Assembly: GCA_015056725.1 (NCBI GenBank)
Contig: SVFS01000013.1
Coordinates: 1 to 45,572 of the forward strand
DNA: 45,572 bases
From: Lachnospiraceae bacterium
GTDB lineage: Bacteria; Bacillota; Clostridia; Lachnospirales; Lachnospiraceae
Direction of reading: 5' to 3'
Under the pieces are notes generated by a model. The model made no database searches. It was not told the DNA's origin and saw nothing but the letters and a program-made list of their open reading frames with translations. The position numbers and the translations under genes are program-made. Within the stretch, counting starts at the first letter, position 1. Each line of letters starts with the position of its first letter. Positions 1 through 8,801 of this stretch are shown piece after piece.

Positions 1-211
<211 letters not shown>

Positions 212-1096
212 TTAGTAGTGAATCTTACCCTCTGCAACCTTCTTCAAGTGCTCTCCGTACGGCGACTTGCCATAACTTTCTGCAGACGCCAACAAAGATT
301 CCCTGTCAATCCAGCCGTTAATAAACGCAATCTCTTCCGGCGCAGATATCTCGATTCCCTGACGCTTCTGAATCATTTGCACAAAATTCGTAGCTTCCGC
401 CAGACTATCCATCGTTCCGGTATCCAGCCATGCAAACCCACGGCCCAGAAGCTTTACTTCCAAAGAACCATCCTCAAGGTAAAACCGATGCAAATCTGTG
501 ATTTCTAACTCCCCTCTTTGGGATGGCGTTATCTGCTTCGCATACTCCACTACCCGCTTATCATAGAAATAAAGACCGGTAATGCAGTAATTCGATTTCG
601 GGATCTCCGGTTTTTCTTCTACCGAAACAACCTTGCCATCTGCATCAAATTCCACAATACCAAAGCGTTCCGGATCAGTTACATAATAACCAAAGATGGT
701 TGCTTTCCCTGCCTCGCTGTTCGCAACTGCTTCACAAAGAAGCTTGCGAAAACCATTTCCGTAAAAGATATTATCCCCGAGCACCATCGCACAGGGCTCA
801 TCGCCAATGAACTCTTCCCCGATTAGGAATGCTTGCGCGAGTCCGTCCGGACTCGGCTGTTCCTTGTAGGACAGACATACTCCATACTGGCTTCCGTCCC
901 CCAAGAGACGAATGAAATTCGGCAAATCCTGCGGTGTCGATATAATCAGAATATCCCTTATCCCTGCCAGCATGAGTGTTGACAGCGGATAATAAATCAT
1001 CGGCTTGTCATAAACCGGCAACAACTGCTTTGAAGTTACCTTCGTGAGCGGATATAATCTGGTTCCCGAACCACCGGCTAAAATAATACCTTTCAT
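212..1096 (-). CDS. rfbA: Glucose-1-phosphate thymidylyltransferase
   Basis: The 294-residue product is the normal length for RmlA/RfbA, which makes dTDP-glucose from dTTP and glucose-1-phosphate. The N-terminus [18 protein letters not shown] holds the nucleotide-binding signature GGxGTRLxPLT. [17 protein letters not shown] follows, and VLGDNIFYG around residue 107 carries the metal-binding Asp. [10 protein letters not shown] and the C-terminal [13 protein letters not shown] are also family hallmarks. It is followed directly by rfbB and starts the leftward unit, with a plausible promoter in the 148-nt divergent gap before the rightward SDR gene. Identity is secure; which polysaccharide uses the dTDP-sugar is not shown here. 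Confidence 0.95.
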   Translation of the reverse strand: MKGIILAGGSGTRLYPLTKVTSKQLLPVYDKPMIYYPLSTLMLAGIRDILIISTPQDLPNFIRLLGDGSQYGVCLSYKEQPSPDGLAQAFLIGEEFIGDEPCAMVLGDNIFYGNGFRKLLCEAVANSEAGKATIFGYYVTDPERFGIVEFDADGKVVSVEEKPEIPKSNYCITGLYFYDKRVVEYAKQITPSQRGELEITDLHRFYLEDGSLEVKLLGRGFAWLDTGTMDSLAEATNFVQMIQKRQGIEISAPEEIAFINGWIDRESLLASAESYGKSPYGEHLKKVAEGKIHY

Positions 1097-1134
1097 ATCT
1101 CTTTCCTTTCCAACGATACTGCTATCCTTCTACG

Positions 1135-1162
1135 ATTGTACCACAAAATCCTGATTTGTCAT
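1135..1162 (-). promoter_or_regulatory. Probable promoter of rfbA-rfbB
   Basis: On the minus strand a -35-like ATGACA (1162-1157) and a -10-like TACAAT (1140-1135) are separated by 16 nt, about 40 nt upstream of the rfbA start. The hexamers are near-consensus for sigma-A. It is divergent from the promoter at 1193-1221. Confidence 0.5.
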
Positions 1163-1192
1163 CAACTCTGCTGCCAAATTTTTCTCTTTCCG

Positions 1193-1221
1193 TTGCCTCC
1201 CCTATACAATCCTGTTATAAT
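1193..1221 (+). promoter_or_regulatory. Promoter of the SDR gene
   Basis: TTGCCT (1193-1198), a 17-nt spacer and a perfect TATAAT (1216-1221) precede a strong ribosome site GGGGAGG (1233-1239) that lies 5 nt before the ATG at 1245. Confidence 0.7.
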
Positions 1222-1244
1222 CATTATATCTTGGGGAGGTATCT

Positions 1245-2210
1245 ATGAAGAAAAAAGCACTTATTATCGGCGGCAGCGGCGGACTTAGCGGCAGACTTGC
1301 TACCATGGCACAAAAAGAATATGACGTCTGGGTTCTGACCCGGGGCAAACGCCCGGTTCCGGACGGTGTACATCCGCTTACTGCAAACCGAAACGACCCT
1401 GCGGCTTTTTTGCATACCCTTCTTGAAGAGCATGCGCTTATGCATGCAGAAGAACAACATTGCGATTCTGCATCGGCACGCTGGGATGTTGTTTTTGATT
1501 GTATCTGCATGAACGAAGCACATGCAGAACAAGACCTTGAAGTCTTACCGGAATTCACTGACCGCCTTGTGGTCATCTCAACAGACTCCGTTTACGACCC
1601 TGCCCATAAGCAAACACCTCAGACCGAAGAGGGCATCTTTATCGAAGAAACCGGTTCTCCCGAAGAATGCAGCTATGCCGGAAACAAACGCCGGATGGAG
1701 CATGTATTTCTGGATTCTTTTGAGAAACCGTCTAGCACCCTGCGTACCACTATTTTCCGTCCGGGACACATCTACGGTCCGGGATTTTTGCTGGGTTGCT
1801 TCCCGGAACACAGCCGTCAGGAAAGTTTACCGGAACTTATTGCCCGCGGCGAACCCTTACACCTCGTCGGCGGCGGCATCTACCTTACCCAGCCTATCTT
1901 TGTGGATGACTTGGCACAAGCCATGCTGGATTGCGTAGACTGTCCGGACACCTTTAATCAGGTATTTTGCATCGGCGGTCCCAAAGCAGTCGAGAATCGG
2001 CGTTATTACGAAATTATCGGTGAGCTCTTAGGCACACTGGTACGCATTGAAGAAATCCCTTTGTCCGGCTATGTGGAAGCTCACCCGGAATACGCAGGAC
2101 ACCTCTGTCATCGGATTTATGATTTAAACAAATTAAAAAAGGCAGGGGTTCCCCTGCCCTCTACGACGTTGGAAGAAGGGTTACGGATGCACTTACAGAG
2201 TTTGCAATAA
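1245..2210 (+). CDS. Extended SDR / NAD-dependent epimerase-like protein
   Basis: The 321-residue product has an N-terminal Rossmann start ALIIGGSGGLSGRL, a VISTDSVY strand, YAGNKR as the YxxxK catalytic pair near residue 148, and a RPGHIYGPG loop. These are features of extended (atypical) SDRs acting on nucleotide sugars or similar substrates. It is the only rightward gene between the flanking leftward genes and has its own promoter and strong ribosome site, so it is a separate unit. Its last 18 nt overlap the end of the convergent HAD gene, and its 3' coding part contains the terminator hairpin of that gene. The substrate cannot be told from the sequence. Confidence 0.8.
   Translation: MKKKALIIGGSGGLSGRLATMAQKEYDVWVLTRGKRPVPDGVHPLTANRNDPAAFLHTLLEEHALMHAEEQHCDSASARWDVVFDCICMNEAHAEQDLEVLPEFTDRLVVISTDSVYDPAHKQTPQTEEGIFIEETGSPEECSYAGNKRRMEHVFLDSFEKPSSTLRTTIFRPGHIYGPGFLLGCFPEHSRQESLPELIARGEPLHLVGGGIYLTQPIFVDDLAQAMLDCVDCPDTFNQVFCIGGPKAVENRRYYEIIGELLGTLVRIEEIPLSGYVEAHPEYAGHLCHRIYDLNKLKKAGVPLPSTTLEEGLRMHLQSLQ
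2135..2160 (-). terminator. Rho-independent terminator of the HAD gene, inside the opposite CDS
   Basis: GGCAGGGG (2141-2148) and CCCCTGCC (2151-2158) form an 8-bp stem with a TT loop. On the minus strand it is followed by a run of T (2140-2135). It lies just past the HAD stop and inside the last codons of the SDR gene. A near copy, including the flanking CTACGxCGTT, occurs at 5443-5468. Confidence 0.75.
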
Positions 2211-2885
2211 AAACTCCAACGCATCCCCTATCCTCTCAAATGAATACGTCGTCTCATACTCCAGCTTCCCCCCGATGCCAACCGACACATCGGCAAACTC
2301 AAACATCGGCACATCGTTAATCCCGTCCCCGACAGCAACAAAATCCGCCCGCGTCAGCCCCTCCAGCTCAGCCAGATACGCCAACCCGCGCGCCTTGTTC
2401 ATGTTCCTCGGGATGAAATCAAAACAATCCACTTGCCGGTAAACCAACAGCTCATCCACATCCTCCGGATGCTCATCCACCAGCTCCTGAATCAACTCGA
2501 ACGCCTCTGCGTCCTTCAGAAATGGCGTCAGCTCTACTTCATTCGGCTGGAACCAAACCCTGTCACCACAGACCGCCGTAATCCGCTCCTTCATACGGCG
2601 CAACTGCTCTTCTGCCCGTTCGCTGTGCGGACAAATGTAGAAACGCTCCGGCGGAAGCTCCACCCCGTACTGAATCACAGCACCGTTCTCTCCCACTAAA
2701 ATCGGCTCCTGCAGTCCAATCTGCCGCATAAAACCGCAAAGATAAAATGTCGGCTTTCCGGAACAGATCGCGATGCGATACCCCGCCCCCTCTAACTCTC
2801 TTAACTTAATAATATCCTCATTCAGCATCCTCTTGCCAATCGGAGCAAGTGTGCCATCGAGGTCAAATACGATTCGTTTGTGCAT
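2193..2885 (-). CDS. HAD-IIB (Cof-like) hydrolase
   Basis: The 230-residue product has the HAD motif I FDLDGTLAP near the N-terminus, CSGKP (motif II region), NKARGLAYL with the motif III Lys, and motif IV GDGINDVPM. The cap insert between motifs II and III fits the HAD-IIB subfamily, sugar-phosphate and phosphoglycolate-type phosphatases of the cytoplasm. All catalytic residues are present. It is convergent with the SDR gene (18-nt overlap) and ends at the hairpin inside that gene. The physiological substrate is unknown. Confidence 0.85.
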   Translation of the reverse strand: MHKRIVFDLDGTLAPIGKRMLNEDIIKLRELEGAGYRIAICSGKPTFYLCGFMRQIGLQEPILVGENGAVIQYGVELPPERFYICPHSERAEEQLRRMKERITAVCGDRVWFQPNEVELTPFLKDAEAFELIQELVDEHPEDVDELLVYRQVDCFDFIPRNMNKARGLAYLAELEGLTRADFVAVGDGINDVPMFEFADVSVGIGGKLEYETTYSFERIGDALEFLLQTL

Positions 2886-2993
2886 GGTTTCCCTCTAAAT
2901 ATTCCTGTAGTATTCTATTCAAACTCTCTAATCTCTTCTGCCAGCGTAAATCGTTGCCTCTCCCCGGCACTATGGTGGTCGGATAAGAACCTG

Positions 2994-4247
2994 CTAAAAC
3001 TCCAAGCTGTCCGCATTGAGCAGAAAATATTTCATACCCATGATTACAAATCCTTCCTCATTTCTCCAAGGCTTTTTCGTTCCATTTACTATAACAATCT
3101 TCTTAAAGGAATCCGGAATATTTCTAAATGAGTTAAGTTCTTGTGCCTGCTTTTCCTCAGAAGTCATATCATAAGCCACCTGAATATAATATCTCTGGCT
3201 GCCCTGGTTCACTACAAAATCGACCTCTAACTGTTTATGAACCCTCTTTCCTTCACTATTCTTTGCAAATACATCCACAATACCAACATCAACATTGTAA
3301 CCACGTACACGCAGCTCGTTATAAACAATATTCTCCATAATATGAGTGGGTTCCTGCTGCCTAAAGTTCAATCTGGCATTTCTAAGTCCTACATCTGAAA
3401 AATAGTATTTCAGATTTGCTCCTACATATTTTCTACCCTTAATATCATATCTGTCCGCCTTGGAAATCAAAAACGCCTCTGCCAGATAATCTATATGATT
3501 GGATATCGTTTTATTGCTATAATGGATTCCTCTTTCACTTTTAAAGGTGTTTGATATTTTGGTTGGATTGGTAGGTGCTCCTATAGCAGAAGCAAGAATA
3601 TCTACTAAAGTTCCGATTTCATCAACATTTTGAATCCTGTTTCGCTCTACTACATCCTTGATATAAACATTGGTAAAAATATTTTTAAGATACTCAGCCT
3701 TTTGGCGTTCCACAAGAAATCCCGCTACCTGTGGTAAGCCGCCATATATCATATACTCCTCCCAAGCATCTTCATAATCTCCATCGAATGCTGCATAGAA
3801 CTCTGCAAAGGATAGCGGATAAATTCTAATTTCATCTCCTCTGCCTCTAAATTCAGTTACAATATCACTTGATAAAAATTTAGAATTGCTTCCGGTCACA
3901 TATACATCGATATTGCTTATCCGAAGCAAGCTGTTCAGCACTTCTTCAAATCGAGGCATAAACTGCACTTCATCTAAAAGCAAATAATACTTCCGGTCAT
4001 CTTTCATTGCGTCTTTAATATACTGATAACACTTCTTGGGATCTCTCAGCTCCTCATTTTCAATGCCATCTAAAGCAATCTCAATGACGTGGTCATTATC
4101 TACACCACTCTCCAATAAATATTTCTTAAACAACACAAATAACAGGAATGATTTGCCGCATCTCCTGATTCCGGTGATAATCTTAATCATTCCGTTATCT
4201 TTTCTTATCTTTAACTGTTCAAGGTACGCATCTCTTTTAATCTCCAC
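2994..4247 (-). CDS. AAA-family ATPase with DUF4143 domain
   Basis: The product (about 417 residues) begins MEIKRDAYLEQL, then Walker A GIRRCGKSF, Walker B YYLLLDEVQF, a sensor-like VTGSNSKFLSS, a winged-helix middle and a C-terminal nuclease-like DUF4143 region (LEVDFVVNQGSQRYYIQV). These proteins are common in clostridia and Bacteroidales; their role is not settled. I chose the GTG at 4247 rather than the longer frame from 4277, because AAGGAG lies exactly 7 nt before it and family members usually start with MEIKRD. It has its own promoter (4294-4322) flanked by two palindromes. Confidence 0.85.
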   Translation of the reverse strand: MEIKRDAYLEQLKIRKDNGMIKIITGIRRCGKSFLLFVLFKKYLLESGVDNDHVIEIALDGIENEELRDPKKCYQYIKDAMKDDRKYYLLLDEVQFMPRFEEVLNSLLRISNIDVYVTGSNSKFLSSDIVTEFRGRGDEIRIYPLSFAEFYAAFDGDYEDAWEEYMIYGGLPQVAGFLVERQKAEYLKNIFTNVYIKDVVERNRIQNVDEIGTLVDILASAIGAPTNPTKISNTFKSERGIHYSNKTISNHIDYLAEAFLISKADRYDIKGRKYVGANLKYYFSDVGLRNARLNFRQQEPTHIMENIVYNELRVRGYNVDVGIVDVFAKNSEGKRVHKQLEVDFVVNQGSQRYYIQVAYDMTSEEKQAQELNSFRNIPDSFKKIVIVNGTKKPWRNEEGFVIMGMKYFLLNADSLEF

Positions 4248-4266
4248 CGCGTCGCTCCTTGTTTTT

Positions 4267-4352
4267 GTGCATTGCACGAATTTTGGTAATGTAATTCTAT
4301 CATTAAATTGTTTTTACTTCAATAGTCATTACTATTTTTTGTGCATTTGCAC
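4267..4352. promoter_or_regulatory. Two GTGCA-TGCAC palindromes bracketing the ATPase promoter
   Basis: GTGCATTGCAC at 4267-4277 and GTGCATTTGCAC at 4341-4352 are almost the same palindrome, each preceded by a run of T. One lies between the promoter and the ribosome site, the other just upstream of the -35 box. This is the geometry of an operator pair, but no regulator is identified. Confidence 0.4.
4294..4322 (-). promoter_or_regulatory. Promoter of the DUF4143 ATPase gene
   Basis: On the minus strand TTGAAG (4322-4317), a 17-nt spacer and TAGAAT (4299-4294) lie about 47 nt upstream of the GTG start. Confidence 0.6.
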
Positions 4353-4414
4353 TTTTTTATGTAGTAATTACATAAAATAATAAAAAAGGATATATACAGT
4401 AGCTAGCCCCGCTC

Positions 4415-4690
4415 TTACTTTGCCCCTATATTATCGATAAACATCTGGCGATAGATGCTCCGCTGTGCCTTTATCATGCGAACATATCCGGCATAACTGA
4501 AAACCACTCCAGGTGCAGCCAGATTCTCTGTATGTCCAACATGTGCAAATCCGTCTCCCTCGACACCAATATATGTATCAATCCTATTCAGTTTCCCTTC
4601 AGCATTTTTCGTAAGAACATTCATTAACGTAAGTCCTTCACCAAAATCATAAAGATCGTAAGCGCAGATACCGTGAAAAGGGGTACTCCC
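4415..4690 (-). pseudogene. C-terminal fragment of an unrecognised protein, cut at an IS66 boundary
   Basis: An ATG-initiated frame of 69 codons (4624-4415) ends in DNIGAK. The same frame stays open upstream to about 4690 (reading STPFHGICAYDLYDFGEG), so the ATG at 4624 is probably not the true start. The open frame ends where the rightward IS66 transposase fragment begins, which suggests the insertion removed the 5' part of a larger gene. The residues (TYIGVEGDGFAHVGHTEN) look like a folded enzyme, but I do not recognise the family. Confidence 0.35.
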
Positions 4691-4699
4691 ATAAACAGA

Positions 4700-5136
4700 T
4701 ATATAACCGCCGCCTCAAGGAACAGAAGCCTGTCGTGGAGGCGTTCTTGGCATGGATTGAAAAACAGACCGCGCCAAACGGAAGCCGTCTGGCAAAAGCC
4801 CTTACATACACAAAGAATCAGAAGAGCTACATGCTGACATATCTTGAAGACGGGCACTGTAGTCTGTCAAACAACTTGAGCGAAAATGCAATCCGTCCGT
4901 TAACGGTCGGAAGACGCAACTGGCTGTTCTGCGATACCACAGATGGCGCCGATGCCAGCATGATGGTATACTCCCTGCTTGAGACAGCAAGGGCGAACGG
5001 ACTGAATCCGCTTAAGTATCTGGAATATCTTCTGGCAGCAAGGCCAAACGCGGATATGTCCGATGAAGAACTGGAAAATCTGGCGCCATGGAGCGTAACG
5101 GTTCAGGAACAGTGTATAAATAAGGCGTTAGAGTGA
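4700..5136 (+). pseudogene. IS66-family transposase (TnpC), C-terminal fragment
   Basis: The frame reads NRRLKEQKPVVEAFLAW, then YLEDGHCSLSNNLSENAIRP, VGRRNWLFCDT and a C-terminal DEELENLAPWS. These are hallmarks of the C-terminal DDE part of IS66 transposases, including the SNNLSEN segment with the catalytic Glu. The N-terminal two thirds are missing, so it cannot be active. A start codon inside it (GTG at 4735) is incidental. An IS66-like end repeat follows one base after the stop codon. Confidence 0.85.
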
Positions 5137-5137
5137 G

Positions 5138-5161
5138 GATACCCTGTTATTCTGCGCTTAC
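5138..5161 (+). repeat. IS66-type terminal inverted repeat (right end)
   Basis: Read on the minus strand from 5161 it starts GTAAGCGCAGAATAACAGGG. It matches the other IS66 ends in this window at about 17 of 24 positions and begins with the GTAA typical of the family. Confidence 0.6.
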
Positions 5162-5239
5162 TAAAGATCAACTTTTTTGTAGTGTATTTCTCCATAGCCA
5201 CCCATCCTCCCCTATAGCAAATTAATATCTGTTGCCTTC

Positions 5240-5404
5240 CTAATCATATACAGAAACCACATCTGACACAAACTTCTCTCCGTCATACCTTCCGAACAAG
5301 TGATTATCCGCCTTTTCATAAAGAAGATAATATTCCTTCTCCCAGTCCAGCTCCTCCATATCCGCAAGACAAACAGCTAAGGTGAAAACTTCTCTCGTAT
5401 TATT
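5240..5404 (-). pseudogene. Short 3' gene fragment of unknown origin
   Basis: A minus-strand frame reads TREVFTLAVCLADMEELDW, then a lysine/tyrosine-rich stretch ending SVVSVYD-like residues before a TAG stop at 5240. The frame meets a stop at 5405 and has no ribosome site before its internal ATG. Its protein-like composition suggests a remnant of a larger gene, perhaps cut by the neighbouring IS66. The family is not recognised. Apart from this, an IS end and a terminator, I see nothing in 5137-5500. Confidence 0.3.
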
Positions 5405-5442
5405 TTATTTTCAAGATTTTTACGTAATGGCGCTTTTTCAAT

Positions 5443-5468
5443 AAAAAAGGCAGGGGGGCACCTGCCTT
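5443..5468 (-). terminator. Rho-independent terminator after the HD/YwgA genes
   Basis: AAGGCAGG (5447-5454) pairs with CCTGCCTT (5461-5468). On the minus strand a T run (5448-5443) follows. It lies 33 nt past the ywgA-like stop and closely resembles the hairpin at 2135-2160. Confidence 0.7.
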
Positions 5469-5500
5469 CTACGTCGTTACAAGATGAGTTGAGCAACCTC

Positions 5501-6013
5501 CTATGCAACCTCAATCAATCCAAACTCCTTTAAATCCTTGTACGTTTCTTCTATCATAGCCTCAGAAAATTTATTCCCTTTAATCTCTTTAAATGTACTA
5601 ATAATCTGTTCCCTCGTGGAACATTTCATAGTATTTGAAACAAAATCCATTGTTGCCAACGCTTCCAGCTCCAATGGTGTTTTATGTGCAAATGCTTCTA
5701 TTACTGTTGTTGCAATCTGCTTCTGCTCCTCAGACAACGCATCTACCAGAACGCCCTCCTTCATGGAAATCACATGTGTGCTACTGTTGGTATTAATCTC
5801 AATATACTCTTCGCTCTCTAATATATGAAGCGTATTGTCCAACTTCGCACTATAAGGACCATAATAATGAATCCCATATCGCAGGTTCAAATCAATCCCT
5901 TTACGTTCAAAGAAGTAAAACATTTTTTGGGCAGCCTTCTTTCCTAACTTTGCACCATCAAAACAATTACATAACATGTCAAATAATTGTGCATAAACAC
6001 GAATGTTCTCCAT
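5501..6013 (-). CDS. YwgA-like protein
   Basis: The 170-residue product carries GKKAAQKMFYFFERKG and LRYGIHYYGPYSAKLDN. The YGPYSA motif is typical of YwgA-type (Panacea/SocA-like winged-helix) small proteins. The remainder is helical and acidic. It follows the HD phosphohydrolase gene by 12 nt and is surely co-transcribed with it. From memory, B. subtilis also keeps ywgA close to the HD protein gene ywfO, so the pairing looks old and functional. Function is not established; a partner or regulator of the HD enzyme is a reasonable inference. Confidence 0.7.
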   Translation of the reverse strand: MENIRVYAQLFDMLCNCFDGAKLGKKAAQKMFYFFERKGIDLNLRYGIHYYGPYSAKLDNTLHILESEEYIEINTNSSTHVISMKEGVLVDALSEEQKQIATTVIEAFAHKTPLELEALATMDFVSNTMKCSTREQIISTFKEIKGNKFSEAMIEETYKDLKEFGLIEVA

Positions 6014-6025
6014 AGCCAGTCCTTT

Positions 6026-7300
6026 CTATTCTTCATTGATCTTCTTCATTATCTCGTAAGCCTCTTTGCTTTTCTCCGGATGGCAATATAAACTCATAAT
6101 ATCAATTTTCTCTGATAAGCTTTTAATAATTTCTGATTCTTCTGAAATCGTTGTTACCCTGCCTGTTTTTTGATCATATATAACAATTGCCTTTTCATCA
6201 TCTTTCTCTATTCGTAAAGGAATCTTATGCGGCATCTTACCCGCCGATACATCCTCTATGAAAAACTGTTCACCAATTTTTTCTTTCAACTCTCTCTCGT
6301 TTCTTCTAAACTCACGCTTATCCGCTTCGGCAGGATGGGCTTTCGTATAACATACCCGCGGATAGACTTTTCTATGTATAATATTATAGCAAGCGTCACT
6401 TTTGTCAACACTATCTTTTATCAATTGTAAGACTCGGCCGTCATCAAATTTCAGGTATTCGTTTGTCTCCCCAGGAAATCTTCCATTCGGCAAAACTTCT
6501 TTCAAGGCTTTTCCTAACATGATATCAAAAAAACGACGTGTACGATGAAAATACACCTGAATAAACATAAAATATCTTGCCAAAACAAATTCTTCAAATG
6601 CTTGAACGCCTCCACCGGCAATTGCTAATTTGGGCATCCCATTACTTTCGTATATAGTTAAAGACTCAATCAACCTATCAACATCAAAATTTCCGTACTT
6701 CACACCGCAATAATGTGAGTCCCTAAGCAAGTAATCCATCTTGTCGCAATCCAACTCACTATCCATAAAACTTTTCAAAAAAGTGTACTCGGAATTGGGA
6801 CCCGGATTTCTCCCCATATAAATATCACAAATTAATTGAGGTGTAATGTTATATTCCTCTCCGTACGCTTCGACAAACTCGTTCCCGATTTCATGAACAA
6901 TATCGGCAATCTCTGTGTTCATAATGATATCTTCCGTGAAATCTTCGTGTTCTTTTCCTTCCGGAAATACAGCCTCCGCAGCGTGAGAAAAAGGAGCATG
7001 CCCCAGATCATGCGTCAAGGCTATAAGGCGTAATATTTGTTCGTATCTCCTGCGCTTTGCTTCTTCAAAATATCTTCCGGCATTCATCACAGTAGCATTA
7101 AACGCCTTTGTTACCAGATGCATAACACCCAATGAATGTCCGAATCTGGTATGCTCTGCCCCATGATAAACATAATATGTCATCGCAAGTTGTTTAATAT
7201 TACGTAAACGTTGAAACGGAGGAGAATCAATGATTCTCTTCTCCAGACGGCGCACCTCAATGAATCCATGTATTGGATCCCGAAACTTGTCTACTTCCAA
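6026..7300 (-). CDS. HD-domain phosphohydrolase (YwfO / dGTPase-like)
   Basis: The 424-residue product begins MEVDKFRDPIHGFIEV. It shows the HD set: AEHTRFGHSLGV, THDLGHAPFSHAAE (HD at residues 97-98) and a later LDCDKMDYLLRDSHYCGV supplying the last Asp. The layout matches YwfO/EF1143-type HD proteins, metal-dependent dNTP triphosphohydrolases of the cytoplasm. The start is TTG at 7300, supported by GGAGGTG six bases upstream. It lies 45 nt after another HD gene and 12 nt before a ywgA-like gene. All metal ligands appear intact, so it should be active. Confidence 0.85.
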   Translation of the reverse strand: MEVDKFRDPIHGFIEVRRLEKRIIDSPPFQRLRNIKQLAMTYYVYHGAEHTRFGHSLGVMHLVTKAFNATVMNAGRYFEEAKRRRYEQILRLIALTHDLGHAPFSHAAEAVFPEGKEHEDFTEDIIMNTEIADIVHEIGNEFVEAYGEEYNITPQLICDIYMGRNPGPNSEYTFLKSFMDSELDCDKMDYLLRDSHYCGVKYGNFDVDRLIESLTIYESNGMPKLAIAGGGVQAFEEFVLARYFMFIQVYFHRTRRFFDIMLGKALKEVLPNGRFPGETNEYLKFDDGRVLQLIKDSVDKSDACYNIIHRKVYPRVCYTKAHPAEADKREFRRNERELKEKIGEQFFIEDVSAGKMPHKIPLRIEKDDEKAIVIYDQKTGRVTTISEESEIIKSLSEKIDIMSLYCHPEKSKEAYEIMKKINEE

Positions 7301-7345
7301 TGTTTCACCTCCTCATAACCATTATAAAGTCAGAACGTTTGTTCG

Positions 7346-8617
7346 TCAACAAGAAATTACCCCTGCATTCTCATTTATTGCAACACTATCTACCGGGACA
7401 ACCTCTGCTTCAATTTCGCACCAAGTTTTCAAGCCATCTACATCGCTTCGGTATTTTCTCCCTGCTTCGGTTTCTAACAATTCTCTTTCCATTTTAACTA
7501 TTATCCGATTTTGATTAACGTCATAATGAATACTCAGTTTACTTAATATTGTTTCATTATCGTATTCACCAAACCGCTTCCACGGTTCCAGCGTGTCCGC
7601 AACGCATAAAACAAAAAGTAACGGGTTAGCCTCATACGCAATCTTTACAAACTTTTCAGGGCACAAACACTCCAACCCGAATGACTTATACTTTTCTTTA
7701 CTTTCTTCGCTTGTCCCAGACATATAAATATTATGCGAAGCTATACAGTCCGCTATATACCTAAAGATTTTAAAATGTTCACAACAAAAATGTTTTTGCT
7801 CCCTGTTGATAAAATCATATATTATTTCGTTCTTTGAACTGTTCCTCTCATATTGCTTTCTGTAATTCTCTATAGCACCCGCAAAAAATACATCTGCACC
7901 TACTAACCCATGATCTAAAACACCCATTTCCACTAAGCGATATTTAAAATACTTCTCCATTATAGCTTGGCTATATCTTGGTGTATCTATCCTTATACTC
8001 GTTTTTCCTGTATATTCGATGCTGCCATAACAGCTCCTTAAGCATCCATGCTGCAATCCATTGCACCTTACACTGTTTGCGGAAAATCCAGCTAGCCTGA
8101 ATCCTTTTCGTATAAAACAATATCTTCCAGCAGAAAAATCCAAAGAGAAACAAGGAATCTGATTTATGCCAAAGCATTCATATATTTTTTTCCGTCTACC
8201 ATTCTTTACCAGCAAACAGTCTCTACAAAGCTTTTTTCCTCCAATCTCCTTTTTCGACTTTTCCTCATAAATATATCCCATATCATGTGCCAAGCATGTA
8301 AGATACCAAAAATACGAAAAAGGATAATTTCCATTTTTCTTTGCAATAATTTGAATATTAGGATCAATCATTCTTTGTAACATTGCACCGATAAAAAATA
8401 CATTTACACTATGCCGGTTTCGAAACATAATTTCGTTTTCTGTATTGTTGGACCAGTCTTTAATAATATGCTTTTTCGAACCTGCGACAAAATACTCTTC
8501 AATGAATCTTTTCGCATCATCCAAGGAGCATAAAGGGTTTATAAAATCTGTTTTGTAGTAATTCCAAAAATCAGGATGTTCCTTAATTTCAATATTTAAT
8601 TGCTCTAATAAGTTCAT
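7346..8617 (-). CDS. HD-domain protein with a cysteine-rich insert
   Basis: The 423-residue product has NRHSVNVFF (His 69), CLAHDMGYIYE (HD at 111-112), VLDHGLVGAD (His 236), IASHNIY and VLCVADTLEPW. This is a full but widely spaced HD metal-site pattern. Between the two HD halves (residues 131-196) lie eight cysteines, including CRDC, that are unlike the rest of the protein. They may be a metal-binding insert or the product of compensating frameshifts. Ribosome site GAGATGAGG precedes the ATG. It is followed by a second HD gene (45-nt gap), so two distinct HD enzymes share a transcript. The substrate is unknown. Confidence 0.7.
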   Translation of the reverse strand: MNLLEQLNIEIKEHPDFWNYYKTDFINPLCSLDDAKRFIEEYFVAGSKKHIIKDWSNNTENEIMFRNRHSVNVFFIGAMLQRMIDPNIQIIAKKNGNYPFSYFWYLTCLAHDMGYIYEEKSKKEIGGKKLCRDCLLVKNGRRKKIYECFGINQIPCFSLDFSAGRYCFIRKGFRLAGFSANSVRCNGLQHGCLRSCYGSIEYTGKTSIRIDTPRYSQAIMEKYFKYRLVEMGVLDHGLVGADVFFAGAIENYRKQYERNSSKNEIIYDFINREQKHFCCEHFKIFRYIADCIASHNIYMSGTSEESKEKYKSFGLECLCPEKFVKIAYEANPLLFVLCVADTLEPWKRFGEYDNETILSKLSIHYDVNQNRIIVKMERELLETEAGRKYRSDVDGLKTWCEIEAEVVPVDSVAINENAGVISC

Positions 8618-8801
8618 ATATAAACCTCATCTCCCCAGAACAGCAAGTGATTCCTTGATATTACTTGGTGCTGTAACCACAATACTATCAGACATAATCT
8701 AAATCTTACAACGTTCCATTGCTCGGCTATGTCACAAAAGTTGCTCATCTTCCGCTCCTGCTGCCTTGCTCATTGCAAGTAAAATAGCGGATACTATAAT
8801 A

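Noticed and set aside
2141-2160. CRISPR-like or integron-like repeat because of the recurrence at 5449
   Set aside because: Only two copies exist, each followed by a T run on the minus strand and each just after a stop codon, which fits terminators. No CRISPR array or cas gene is present in the window.
4415-4624. A complete 69-residue small protein starting at the ATG 4624
   Set aside because: The same frame remains open upstream to about 4690 with protein-like residues and there is no ribosome site, so it is more likely the tail of a truncated gene.
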